NCBI GenBank assembly: GCA_965206395.1
Contig: CBDBJK010000013.1
Location: 1 to 64,000, forward strand
Origin: CBDBJK01 sp965206395
Lineage (GTDB): Bacteria; Chloroflexota; Dehalococcoidia; Lucifugimonadales; CATOSD01
Length of the DNA: 64,000 nt
Reading direction: 5' to 3'
The position numbers were made by a program, and so were the translations under genes. The stretch's first letter is position 1. Every line of letters starts with the position of its first letter. The notes beneath the pieces were generated by a model, which ran no database searches, was not told the origin of the DNA, and saw nothing but the letters and a program-made list of their open reading frames with translations. Of the stretch, positions 24,467 to 32,851 are shown piece by piece.

Positions 24467-25717
24467 GTGGTTCAACGTTTTTGTATTGATGGGTAGAGTG
24501 ACTTTAGCTTGATGCGCGCATCCTCGGTAGTGAAGCGCCAATCCACTCGTATCACATCCCGGTTGCGTTGATTCTGCCAAGCATTGACCTCGCCGCGCAG
24601 GATGTCTTGATTGGCAATCCGTCGGTCCAGGCACTGTCGAGCCAGCACACCGATCTCTATCTCCGCCATATTCAACCAACTCCCGTGTTTGGGAGTGTAG
24701 TGTATCTCCAGTCGCTCAGCTATACGCCTCGCCTCAGCAGGCTCGAATGCCTCGTATAGCGAGGACAGCTTGTGAGTGTTGAGATTGTCCATTACCAGCA
24801 CGATCCGGTCTCTGTCAGGGTAGTCCTCGTCGACCAGTTTCTTTATCACATGCGCCCAGTCCACCTTCGTGCGACGCTCTCTGACCTCGACTCGGCGCCA
24901 TCCGTCCAACGGTGCAAACAGCATGAACAGGCTGCTCACTCCATTGCGCTCGTATTCGTAGTCGTATGCCGCCGATAAGCCGGGCGCTGCGGGACGCGGC
25001 ACTCGCGTCTCCTTGACTTGCTGTTTGCTCGTCTCATCCATGCACACCAGAACCTCATTCCCATCGCACGGCCGTTGGTAGACCTCCAGTACGTCTTCCA
25101 TCACGTCTTCCATCGCGCACACAAACTCCGCGCTCTGACCGGGCGGGATGCACCAACTCTGCTTCAGCCACGGCTTCAGTTCGTTTTTTTTTAAGCGCCT
25201 GGCGAACCGTCTCGGTGCTAATGGTCCCGACTATCTCACACTCGACCAACTGGTCAGCCAACAGCTTCAGGGTCCAACTGGCACGCCCCTCCGGCGGTTC
25301 CCCGCAGGCCATCGCTATCAACCGTGCTTCACCTTCGCCGTCCAGTCTCTTTTGACGCCGACGCAGTTGCTTTTTGCGATTCAGCGCAGACTCGACCCCC
25401 TCCTCCACACAGCGCTTGCGTATTCGCTCGACCGTTGACTGTCCCACACCGAGCGCGCTGGTGATGTCCGCGTCCTTCATTCCCCCGTCCGAGCGTGACT
25501 CATCGCTCATCAGCAGAATGCGCGCATGGGTCTGTTTGTACGCCGCAGCCCGACCGCGTGAGACCAAGGCGTTGAGTTCCTGTTGTTCGTCGGTAGTCAG
25601 TCTGATACGGTACTTCTTGGTAGACATCATGGTTCCTCCTCGGTTCAACGTTACGATTGAACCCCCAAGAGGAACAATGACTATCATGGTATTCATTTCA
25701 ATGATGTTGGACCACTA
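24465..25717 (-). mobile_element. IS630-family insertion sequence, copy 3 (right member of a tandem)
   Basis: Element 24467-25715 (1249 bp), flanked by the shared TA (24465-24466) and TA 25716-25717. It carries a 12-bp tandem duplication (two cgtcttccatc-type units) that gives MEDVMEDVLEVYQ. Its right end abuts the truncated rhodanese gene, whose next codon begins at 25718. The junction of copies 2 and 3 is a near-perfect palindrome centred on CTAG. Confidence 0.94.
24472..25630 (-). CDS. IS630-family transposase, A9 frameshift site (copy 3)
   Basis: Starts at ATG 25630 after aggagg. HTH frame, A9 run, then DDE frame to 24472. It has the four-residue duplication MEDVMEDV at the beginning of the region read only after the shift, and Cys in RPCDGNE in place of Tyr. 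Otherwise nearly identical to copies 1 and 2, so the three copies spread recently. Confidence 0.87.
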
Positions 25718-26317
25718 GGTATCAGCAACGACACGACCGTCGTCGTATACGACGCGCCCAGTCAGATGATGGGAATGGTTGCTTGGGCGTTCCTCTACTA
25801 CGGCCACATGGACGTGCGTTTACTGGACGGCGGATTCGCGAAGTGGTCGGGCGAACAACGGCCAATCTCGACTGAAATAATAGACTATCCTCCTGCCGTT
25901 TTTGTCCCCAAACCGCAGGAGGCGATCTACTGCTCACTGGATCAGGCACTATCTGCTGCAAGCCAGCCGAAGACCATTTTCTGGGACACGCGCAGCCTGG
26001 AGGAATTCGAAGGGACTGCTGGCGGGTTTGGAGCGCCGGTTCGCCTGGGCAGGATTCCTGGCGCGATCCATCTCGAATGGAGCGAACTGTTCGACCAGGA
26101 TATGAAGACGCTCAAGCCCGCAAAGGAGCTACATGCTCTCCTGGCATCGCGGGGCCTCACTCCTGAATACGAGATCAACACCTATTGACAAGGTGGTGCG
26201 CGGGCGGCGCTCGCGACCATCGTGCTCAAGATTCTCGGCTACGAAAAAGCGCAGACATATGCAGGGTCTTACGGCCAATGGGCCAGCGATGAAGATAGAC
26301 CGGTGGAGTCTGGATGA
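25718..26317 (+). pseudogene. two-domain rhodanese, 5'-truncated by IS630, with UGA at the catalytic Cys codon
   Basis: The frame begins at the IS630 junction with GISNDTTVVVYDAPSQ, the middle of the first rhodanese domain (YYGHMDVRLLDGGFAKW), and continues through a linker into the second domain (TIFWDTRSLEEFEG, LGRIPGAIHLEW). The active-site loop reads EINTY-UGA-QGGARAALATIVLK: UGA (26186-26188) replaces the catalytic Cys of CxGGxR. Translation then continues in frame to GYEKAQTYAGSYGQWASDE and ends at TGA 26315-26317. About 80 N-terminal residues are missing. UGA exactly at this Cys plus a downstream hairpin suggests selenocysteine; simple decay of a truncated gene is the alternative. Remaining starts such as ATG 25766 could still give a fragment. 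Confidence 0.75.
26192..26221 (+). promoter_or_regulatory. candidate bacterial SECIS hairpin
   Basis: It starts 4 bases after UGA 26186-26188. Lower stem 26192-26197 pairs with 26216-26221 (six pairs, one G-U), one bulged G, upper stem 26199-26204 pairs with 26210-26215 (six pairs, one G-U), loop CGGCG (26205-26209). The apical loop is about 17 bases from UGA and has G at its second position, which fits the known bacterial SECIS pattern (loop roughly 16-37 bases downstream, G among the first two loop bases). The region is G+C-rich, so a chance stem is possible. Confidence 0.5.
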
Positions 26318-26332
26318 AGAAAAGCCGCTAGC

Positions 26333-27007
26333 ATGACGTTAGGGGACAGGCTGCTCGATATATACGACCGCATGCTGAAGCGTTACGGCGTTCAGAACTG
26401 GTGGCCGGGCGAAACGCGATTCGAGATGATGGTCGGCGCGGTGCTTACGCAAGCCGCCGCGTGGACGAACGTTGAAAAGGCCGTTTCCAATCTCGTCGCG
26501 GCAGATGCCCTGTCTGCCCATGCTATCAGGAGCATTGAGCAAGAAGACCTGGCGAAGCTTGTCTACCCAAGCGGGTACTACAATTCCAAAGCGCGCAAGC
26601 TGAAGGCCCTCGCCGATTATCTGGGCTGTCGCTTTGGTGACGACCTGGACGCTATGCAGAGAGAAGACACCGATGCGCTTCGTGACGAACTTCTGGGTAT
26701 TTACGGTATAGGCGAGGAGACTGCCGACGATATATTGCTTTACGCACTAGGCAAGCCAAGCTTTGTTGTAGACAACTACACCAGGCGAATCTTTCATAGG
26801 CTTGGTCTGGCCCCTGAGAAGGGCAGCTATTCGGCCCAACGCGGGCTGTTCATGAGTAACCTGGCTGCCGATCATGAGCTTTTTGGCGAATATCATGCGC
26901 TGATAGTCCGTCATGGCAAAGAGGCGTGCAAGAAGCGACCGGTATGTCAGGGATGCTGTCTGCTTGAGGTGTGTCCGACGGGTAAGGCGATGATAGAGGC
27001 AGATTAG
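26333..27007 (+). CDS. endonuclease III-like DNA glycosylase (HhH-GPD, Fe-S)
   Basis: 224 aa. The helix-hairpin-helix is LLGIYGIGEETADDILLYAL; the catalytic Asp lies in FVVDNYTRRIFHRLG. The Lys of true endonuclease III in this hairpin is replaced by Glu, and the GIGEETAD form resembles 3-methyladenine glycosylase III-type members, so it is more likely a monofunctional alkyl-base glycosylase. The C-terminal cluster CKKRPVCQGCCLLEVC can hold a 4Fe-4S centre (C-x5-C-x2-C-x5-C). It starts 15 bp after the rhodanese frame, so the two were probably cotranscribed. Its 3' end overlaps the convergent kinase gene by 4 bp. Confidence 0.87.
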   Translation: MTLGDRLLDIYDRMLKRYGVQNWWPGETRFEMMVGAVLTQAAAWTNVEKAVSNLVAADALSAHAIRSIEQEDLAKLVYPSGYYNSKARKLKALADYLGCRFGDDLDAMQREDTDALRDELLGIYGIGEETADDILLYALGKPSFVVDNYTRRIFHRLGLAPEKGSYSAQRGLFMSNLAADHELFGEYHALIVRHGKEACKKRPVCQGCCLLEVCPTGKAMIEAD

Positions 27008-28545
27008 CGAGGAGGTATCGCCGCCGCAATCGCCTGGTCTATGTCTGCCTTTGCCTTCCCCAGGCCGTTTGAACCGTCCAATTCTTCGATCACTATCGCC
27101 GGTATCCTGATAATCGTTTCCGTACCCACGCCTTCCTCGCTGCGAACGGAAATCTCACCCTCGTGGTCGGTCACGATCTTGTTGCATACGAACATGCCAA
27201 GACCTGTTCCTTTGCCAATCTCTTTGGTGGTGTAGAAAGGCTCGAACATTCGATCAAGAACATCCGTCGGGATTCCAGTGCCCGTGTCCTTTATCGACGC
27301 AACCACATAGCCATCCTCCGCGCCGCATAGAAGCGTAATCGTGCCGCCTGAAGGAGAGGCGTCTATAGAGTTCATCAGAAGGTTGACGAACACTTGCTGT
27401 AGCTGATTTGAGATACCGCTGATTTCAGGGGCTTCCTCGTAATCCTTCTCTATGTTCACGCCCTGCATGGCAGCGTTCTTGCCTACCAGGTCTGCCGCTA
27501 CGTCCATTGCGTCGGTCAACCTGGTAGGCACAAAGGAGGTGTCAGTCCGCGAGTAAGCCAGAAGCTCCTGCACTATCTTCGTGACACGACCGGTCATCTC
27601 GTGGATGTTCCTGACGTGCTCGATGGCACGCTCGGACTTGAAGTATAGATCCGCGTTTCGCATGAGCAACTCAGACCTGCCAGCGGTCACGCACATCGCG
27701 TTCTTGACCTCGTGGACTACGCCAGCAGCAGTCACTCCAACCGACGCCAGTTTCTCGGACTTCATGATAAGCTGAGTCTGCGTCTCCTCTAGCTCGTGCA
27801 AGCGCTCCTCTAACTGTGCTGTCAGGTTCGCGTTATGCTCCGCAAACTCGACGCTTCGGCTGGTCTCTTCAACGCTTCTTCGGAAGCCAGCATACGCAAG
27901 AGCAGCGGGAACTACCAGGAGTGTCACAGTCCACAACGCCTCTTCCGCCAGCAGCGCGCCGCCGAATCCCAGCACGAACGCGCCTCCCTCCTGCACCACA
28001 TCAATTCCCCACGTCTCCTTCCAATAGCTCCAGAAACCGCTGCCCTTGCGTATGGTCACCATGCCTGCCATCAACAGCAGGTTGGTGAAGTGTAGAGTCA
28101 GGCCCGCGGCCATGACTGCTGTTATCGTATAAGGTGATGTGAGGCTGAAATCAGCTCCACTCGGGCGAAGCGCCCAGAATACCATTCCGCTTACGCAGAC
28201 CATAAAGGCGGTGACCGCTACGTTGAACGTAACGACTTTCGCAGGGCGACGTTGCGACAACTCGGAAACCGCCAGCCCAGCGACTCCGCTAATTACGGCA
28301 TATGCAGGGTGCAATGTCAGCGCCCCCATAAACAGTGGAACGGTGTATAGCGAAGCCTCAGCCTGTGGCGAGAGCTTGAAGGGAAAGCGTGCGGCAAGGA
28401 ACACTAGCCCCGCGATAAGAAGCATCAGCAGGACGTTTGAGGCGTCCCACTCGGCATGCCATACTCGGACTGCGGAGCCAACTACTGTTGCCGCAGCTAC
28501 GAGAACGCTTGCTATGTATATTCGTGTTCTTGTTTCTTTGCCCAT
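27004..28545 (-). CDS. membrane sensor histidine kinase
   Basis: 513 aa. The N-terminal about 230 residues hold seven or eight predicted membrane helices, a MASE-like integral sensing domain with no periplasmic loop domain. A coiled coil follows (EHNANLTAQLEERLHELEET), then the H-box SVGVTAAGVVHEVKNAM with the phospho-accepting His, and the N-box LQQVFVNLLMNSIDASPSGG. The ATPase boxes are IKDTGTGIP and GKGTGLGMFVCNKI. The H-box type is that of NtrB-like/HisKA kinases. No response regulator lies beside it, so it is an orphan kinase here. Confidence 0.9.
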   Translation of the reverse strand: MGKETRTRIYIASVLVAAATVVGSAVRVWHAEWDASNVLLMLLIAGLVFLAARFPFKLSPQAEASLYTVPLFMGALTLHPAYAVISGVAGLAVSELSQRRPAKVVTFNVAVTAFMVCVSGMVFWALRPSGADFSLTSPYTITAVMAAGLTLHFTNLLLMAGMVTIRKGSGFWSYWKETWGIDVVQEGGAFVLGFGGALLAEEALWTVTLLVVPAALAYAGFRRSVEETSRSVEFAEHNANLTAQLEERLHELEETQTQLIMKSEKLASVGVTAAGVVHEVKNAMCVTAGRSELLMRNADLYFKSERAIEHVRNIHEMTGRVTKIVQELLAYSRTDTSFVPTRLTDAMDVAADLVGKNAAMQGVNIEKDYEEAPEISGISNQLQQVFVNLLMNSIDASPSGGTITLLCGAEDGYVVASIKDTGTGIPTDVLDRMFEPFYTTKEIGKGTGLGMFVCNKIVTDHEGEISVRSEEGVGTETIIRIPAIVIEELDGSNGLGKAKADIDQAIAAAIPPR

Positions 28546-28708
28546 CTCGGGTCTCCCAATAGTCTTTTGCGGGCGATACTTAATTTCTGTGTTTCGCCCG
28601 CATCGAACTCTTGAACAAGTGAGGTGGTACCCAAAAACTAGACAACTGGCTAAGAGAGAGTCCAGCTCCTAAAATAACCGGCAACTAACCGACGTGAAGG
28701 AGCAGGAC

Positions 28709-28993
28709 ATGAAGCAGACGAGGAATAAGCACAGTCCGGCGTTCAAGGCCAAGGTGGCCCTGGCCGCCCTTGCGGGGGAAGGGACCATCGCCCAGCTGGC
28801 CAGCCGATTTGAGGTCCATCCCAGTCAGATTCACGCCTGGAAAAGGGCCCTGGTGGAAGGAGCCCCGGAGCTATTTGCCACCAATCAGAAATCCCAGGAG
28901 AAAGCCAAGGAAGCTCAGATTAACCACCTCTACCGGCACATCGGCCAGCTGAAGGTGGAACGCGATTTTTTGTCGGAAAGGTCCGGTCTATGA
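28709..28993 (+). CDS. IS3-family transposase subunit A (copy 2)
   Basis: 94 aa. One residue differs from copy 1 (Gly in place of Glu in AGEGTIAQLAS). ATG 28709 follows aaggag. Its stop overlaps the orfB start as ATGA. Confidence 0.9.
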   Translation: MKQTRNKHSPAFKAKVALAALAGEGTIAQLASRFEVHPSQIHAWKRALVEGAPELFATNQKSQEKAKEAQINHLYRHIGQLKVERDFLSERSGL

Positions 28994-29925
28994 GTCGCAG
29001 CATACGGCGAGCCATGATAGACCGAGACCACCAGCAGCTGTCTTTGGTGCGTCAATGTATCCTGCTGGACGTCAGCCGGGCCTCGGTGTACTACCGGCCG
29101 GTACCGACCAGGGCAGAAGACCTGGAGTTGATGGCCCTGATGGACCGTCAGTATTTGAAGACCCCCTTCTACGGCTCCAGGAAGATGAAGGCCTGGCTGC
29201 TGCAACAGGGCTATCTGGTGAGCCGAAAAAGGGTTCGAAGGCTGATGCGGTTGATGGGTCTGGAAGCCATCTACCGGCGTCCCAACACCAGCAAACCAGC
29301 GCCGGGACACCGGATCTTTCCCTATCTGCTGAAGGGAGTGGAGGTTAATCGGGTCGACCAGGTCTGGGCCGCGGACATCACCTACATCCCCATGGCGAAG
29401 GGCTTCCTGTACCTGGTGGCCATCATGGACTGGCACAGCCGGCACGTGCTGGCCTGGAAGCTCTCCAACACCATGGACACCAGCTTCTGCGTGGCGGCGT
29501 TGGAGGAAGCCCTGGGTAAGGGACGACCGGAGATATTCAACACCGACCAGGGGAGTCAGTTCACCAGTGAGGCCTTTACCCAGACGTTGCAGGAGCAGAG
29601 GGTCCAGGTCAGCATGGATGGTAAGGGTAGGTACCTGGACAACATCTTCGTGGAGCGGCTGTGGCGGAGCATCAAGTACGAGGAGGTGTATCTGAAAGCT
29701 TACCAGACCGTCGCCGAGGCCCGAACTGGGATCAATGCCTACCTGGAGTTCTACAACCGGCAGAGGCCTCACCAGGCTTTGGGCTACCGGACCCCAGCAG
29801 AGGTGTACCAACATGGCCAGGAAGAAAGGGGAGCAGCAGCTGAAGAAGCAGGGCTGCCATCGGGCTTGGTGAAACCTAGCGCAGGGGTGGGAGACTCTCT
29901 TAATTTAGCCCTCGTGCTGTCTTAA
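28990..29925 (+). CDS. IS3-family transposase subunit B (copy 2)
   Basis: 311 aa, protein identical to copy 1, with the DDE triad D129, D186, E222. One silent base difference from copy 1 (ggtgtac against ggtatac). Full length, so potentially active. Confidence 0.95.
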   Translation: MSRSIRRAMIDRDHQQLSLVRQCILLDVSRASVYYRPVPTRAEDLELMALMDRQYLKTPFYGSRKMKAWLLQQGYLVSRKRVRRLMRLMGLEAIYRRPNTSKPAPGHRIFPYLLKGVEVNRVDQVWAADITYIPMAKGFLYLVAIMDWHSRHVLAWKLSNTMDTSFCVAALEEALGKGRPEIFNTDQGSQFTSEAFTQTLQEQRVQVSMDGKGRYLDNIFVERLWRSIKYEEVYLKAYQTVAEARTGINAYLEFYNRQRPHQALGYRTPAEVYQHGQEERGAAAEEAGLPSGLVKPSAGVGDSLNLALVLS

Positions 29926-29959
29926 TAATGGGGTCCACCTTACAAGCTATCGTTAGCTA

Positions 29960-30533
29960 CTATCGGTCATCGCCCTTGTCATGATTACTGTGATGACCTC
30001 TGCCATGAGCCTTGTCGTGGCCCTTGCCACGGTCGTTATCATGGCCCTTGCCACGGTCGTCGTCATCATCGCCATCGAACTCGACCCTTTGCGTTTCTTG
30101 TCCATCTGTTGGATTCACCCATCTGAGACTTTACCAGGTCGCCGTCGAGAAACACCTTGACCTTGACAGGGAAATCAAACTCTGATCTCACTCTGGCTCT
30201 GACCCTCACCTCGTTCTGGTCATCATCGAATTTGACCCTTGTCACCGTACGCTGTGGAGAGCCGCAGTCGCCGACATCGTCCGACGACTCCGAGATGAAG
30301 ACATAGGAGCTATCCTCCGGCACTCTTATCCTCACCTGGATGGGGTCTTCTATGCTGCAGGTGTATTCAGAAGGCCACTCGATGAACACGTTGAACCTAT
30401 GGCCTTTTACCTCGAAGATCGGGTCTATCCCGCTCCATAGTATTCCCGCGTGGGCCACCGGCACTATGAGAAGCACCATAAGCAGCGCCGCAACCGACGG
30501 AACTATCCATTTTCTTCCACCCATCTTGAACAT
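29960..30533 (-). pseudogene. secreted His/Asp-rich-tail protein gene, frameshifted and crowded by two IS
   Basis: It starts at ATG 30531-30533 (MFKMGGRKWIVPSVAALLMV), with a clear signal peptide ending VPVAHAG. A beta-rich domain follows (FEVKGHRFNVFIEWPSEYTC, VFLDGDLVKS). The first frame stops at 30066, but the adjacent frame continues VNPTDGQETQRVEFDGDDDD, then two RGKGHDND-type repeats and HHSNHDKGDDR to TAG 29960-29962. One base lost or gained near 30120 explains this. The His/Asp tail could bind metal. The IS5 end lies 11 bp upstream of the ATG and has displaced its promoter and ribosome site; the IS3 end lies 18 bp downstream. Confidence 0.65.
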
Positions 30534-30540
30534 TTTCGTT

Positions 30541-31376
30541 CTAGGTTGTGTTGACATTTCATCTGAGCCATATGAGAGCACCGACGAAGTTCAAGAATCC
30601 CAGGAAACGCGATGACAGCTTGTCAAAGCGAGAGAAGATATGCCGGTAGTGCTTGATCTTGTTGATGAAACACTCCACAAGGTGGCGCTCTCGGTAAAGG
30701 TACTCATCATACTCTCGTGGCGTCTTTCGATTTGACCGAGGTGGAATCACAGGTAACGCGCCCCTGCCCAGGATGCATTGGAGAAAATCCATCGAATCGT
30801 ATCCCTTATCAGCAATCACATGCTCGGTTTCGAAATCAGCTATCAATGCCTGTGCCTGGGTGATGTCGTGACGTTGACCTGCTGTGAGCTCAAAGCGCAA
30901 CGGGTTGCCCAATCCGTCCACGCTCACGTGGATCTTGGTACTGAACCCGCCTCGGCTCCGGCCAAGAGCTTGGGCCGATTGGCCACCGTTTTTTTGGAGG
31001 CTCCAGCAGCACAGGGATGAGCGCGAACCACAGTGCTATCACAGTGCTATCACAGTGCTATCAATGATGACATGCTCCATATCGGGGTCTTGCACAAAAT
31101 GCTGATGCATTCGTTCCCATACACCCTTTTCACACCAGCGTGCGAAGCGCTTATATACGCTGTTCCAGTGACCGTAGTGCTCAGGCAGCAGTCTCCAAGG
31201 AGCACCACTTCGTGCCATCCACAGGATGGCCTCGACGTAGCGCCTGCAATCGTCCTCCTCTCCAACGTAGAGGTCTGGGCATGAGCGCAGAAATTCAAGG
31301 ATTTTCGACCATTGTTCATTGCGTAATTCAGTCGTTGACATGTATCCATTATGCACCAAATGTCAACACAACCTAG
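30541..31376 (-). mobile_element. IS5-family insertion sequence (IS427-like), element A
   Basis: Core 30545-31372 (828 bp) flanked on both sides by CTAG (30541-30544, 31373-31376), the target type used by this IS5 subgroup. The perfect inverted ends read GGTTGTGTTGACATTT. The transposase gene is on the minus strand and damaged. The element lies just upstream of the secreted-protein gene. Confidence 0.9.
30559..31341 (-). pseudogene. IS5-family transposase, broken by an 11-bp triplication
   Basis: The N-terminal part, from about 31341, reads MSTTELRNEQWSKILEFL, GAPWRLLPEHYGHWNSVYKRF and HVIIDSTV, then meets three copies of an 11-bp unit (cacagtgctat, about 31031-31063) that shift the frame by 22 bases and bring a stop. 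The C-terminal part reads SVDGLGNPLRFELTAGQRHD, VIADKGYDSMDFL and the catalytic E region RERHLVECFINKIKHYRHIF. Between them VRAHPCAAGASKK-NGGQ spans an A7 run that needs a -1 shift, the usual programmed site in this IS subgroup. The repeat expansion, not the A7 run, is the inactivating lesion. Confidence 0.82.
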
Positions 31377-31408
31377 CCTCCTCTGTATTAACCATGGCCC
31401 GAACTTCC

Positions 31409-32294
31409 TTAGAGCGTCTAACAAAACCTAATAAAAGGGGTTAGAATCTGGACATTCTCTGGAGGAGGATGACCTAATGTCTAAGCCCCTTGTAAGCGAT
31501 GAATTCTGGGAACTGGTGCAACCTTTACTGCCGCCACAACCACCGAAGCCGAAAGGAGGAAGGCCCAGGATACCTGACAGACAGGTCCTAAGTGGGATAC
31601 TGTTCGTACTAAAGACAGGCATTGGCTGGGAAGACCTACCCAAGGAGATGGACTGTGGCAGTGGGATGACCTGCTGGAGGCGCCTCAGAGATTGGCACCA
31701 GTCGGGAGTCTGGGAGCGCATCCACTTGGTATGCCTTGAGCGCCTGCAAGCAGCTGAGCGCATAGACTGGACTCGCGCAGTGCTGGACAGTGCTTCAGTG
31801 CGAGCAGTTTTTGGGGGCAGAAAACAGGCCCCAACCCCACGGACAGGGCGAAGGCGGGTAGCAAGCATCATATCATAACCGATGCCCAGGGCATTCCACT
31901 GGCGGTCAGGTTGACTGGCGCGAACGCTCACGATGTCACCCAAGCCCTTGAGTTGGTGGATGCCATACCTGCTGTCAAGGGCAAGCGAGGCAGGCCTCGC
32001 AAGCGTCCTCTTCAGGCGCAGGGAGACAGAGGGTATGACTCTGAGCCTGTTCGCAAGGAGTTGAAGAAGCGACATATCTGGCCGCTGCTGGCCAAGCGAG
32101 GTGAGCCGCATGGCAGCGGGTTGGGTGTGCATAGATGGGTGGTTGAGAGAAGCCTGAGTTGGCTTCATCAGTTCCGACGCTTACGGGTTCGATATGAGCG
32201 CAGGGCAGACATACATGAGGCTTTCTTGGCCATAGGTTGTGCCATCATCTGCTCTCGCTTTCTGTTCCAATAATGGTTTTGTTAGACGCTCTTA
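31409..32294 (+). mobile_element. IS5-family insertion sequence, element B
   Basis: Core 31412-32291 (880 bp) with perfect inverted ends GAGCGTCTAACAAAACC, flanked by TTA on both sides (31409-31411, 32292-32294), the TNA-type target duplication of IS5 elements. Only 32 bp separate it from element A. The transposase gene is on the plus strand. Confidence 0.9.
31477..32273 (+). CDS. IS5-family transposase of element B, two frames
   Basis: First frame: SKPLVSDEFWELVQPLLPPQ, GILFVLKTGIGWEDLPKEM and DWTRAVLDSASVRAVFGGRK. Second frame: TGPNPTDRAKAGSKHH, then IPLAVRLTGANAHDVTQ, GDRGYDSEPVRKELKKR and WVVERSLSWLHQFRRLRVRY with the catalytic Glu. The frames join at GGC AGA AAA CAG, where a -1 step gives GGRKTGPNP. 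This may be a programmed frameshift or a one-base deletion. The joined protein is about 265 aa, normal for the family. Confidence 0.85.
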
Positions 32295-32851
32295 GTAAAA
32301 TGCCTGACCCGTTCGCCTACCTAATCGTCCTTCCAATTCGCCTCTCTTTGAACCCCCTAATGTGCCTGGTGTGTAAGTCGTTTGATTTGTGTTTGCATGT
32401 CCTGATGCTCATTTTCCTAGAAAGAGCTACACAAGGCCATGTTGCCTTCATCCATAACGTATAGGTGCAAAGACCATCTGGTGCTCGTCAATAGGCTAGG
32501 TGTTTTCCACAGGCCCAATTGCCAACGCAGTGCGTGTTATGAATGTGTGTAAACACCCACGTTCTTATGCGGGCCACGACCTATACGCTTTGAGTACTTT
32601 CACACAGATGGCTTCTGGACGGCCTGGCAAAGCCAAAAAAGGCATCAGGTTTCTGGCGCTCACCTGCTGGTAAACAGCGAGCCACCGTGTATCACCATGG
32701 CATCGAACGGATGATGATTGCCTCGAAGATGCCTTATCTGCGGATATAACTCGTTGAAATGTCGATGTTCGTCCTGCGATTTGTGTAGGCGGAGGCCAAT
32801 TCTGTTTATCTATACCTCAACTGGCGAGATGTTCAGATGTAGAGGTTCGAT
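32295..32851. other. long intergenic region, no gene found
   Basis: 557 bp between IS5 element B and the HTH/coiled-coil gene. Short frames are present but none has both a ribosome site and protein-like composition. It may be the former 5' region of a gene lost to the two IS5 insertions. No strong hairpin or promoter pair stood out. Confidence 0.5.

Larger units (their letters stand above)
28620..29942 (+). mobile_element. IS3-family insertion sequence, copy 2
   Basis: 1323 bp, same ends as copy 1. The flanks show a CAAG direct repeat (left ...gaacaag before TGAGG; right caagct after CCTTA), a 4-bp target duplication that marks an independent insertion. It lies between the kinase promoter region and the end of a secreted-protein gene, 18 bp beyond that gene's last stop. 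Confidence 0.95.

Noticed and set aside
31048..31060. UGA in the IS5 element A transposase as a selenocysteine
   Set aside because: The stop lies inside an 11-bp slippage duplication that also shifts the frame, so it is a mutation.
32237..32464. 75-aa frame after IS5 element B
   Set aside because: It begins inside the transposase end, has no ribosome site and no recognisable protein features.
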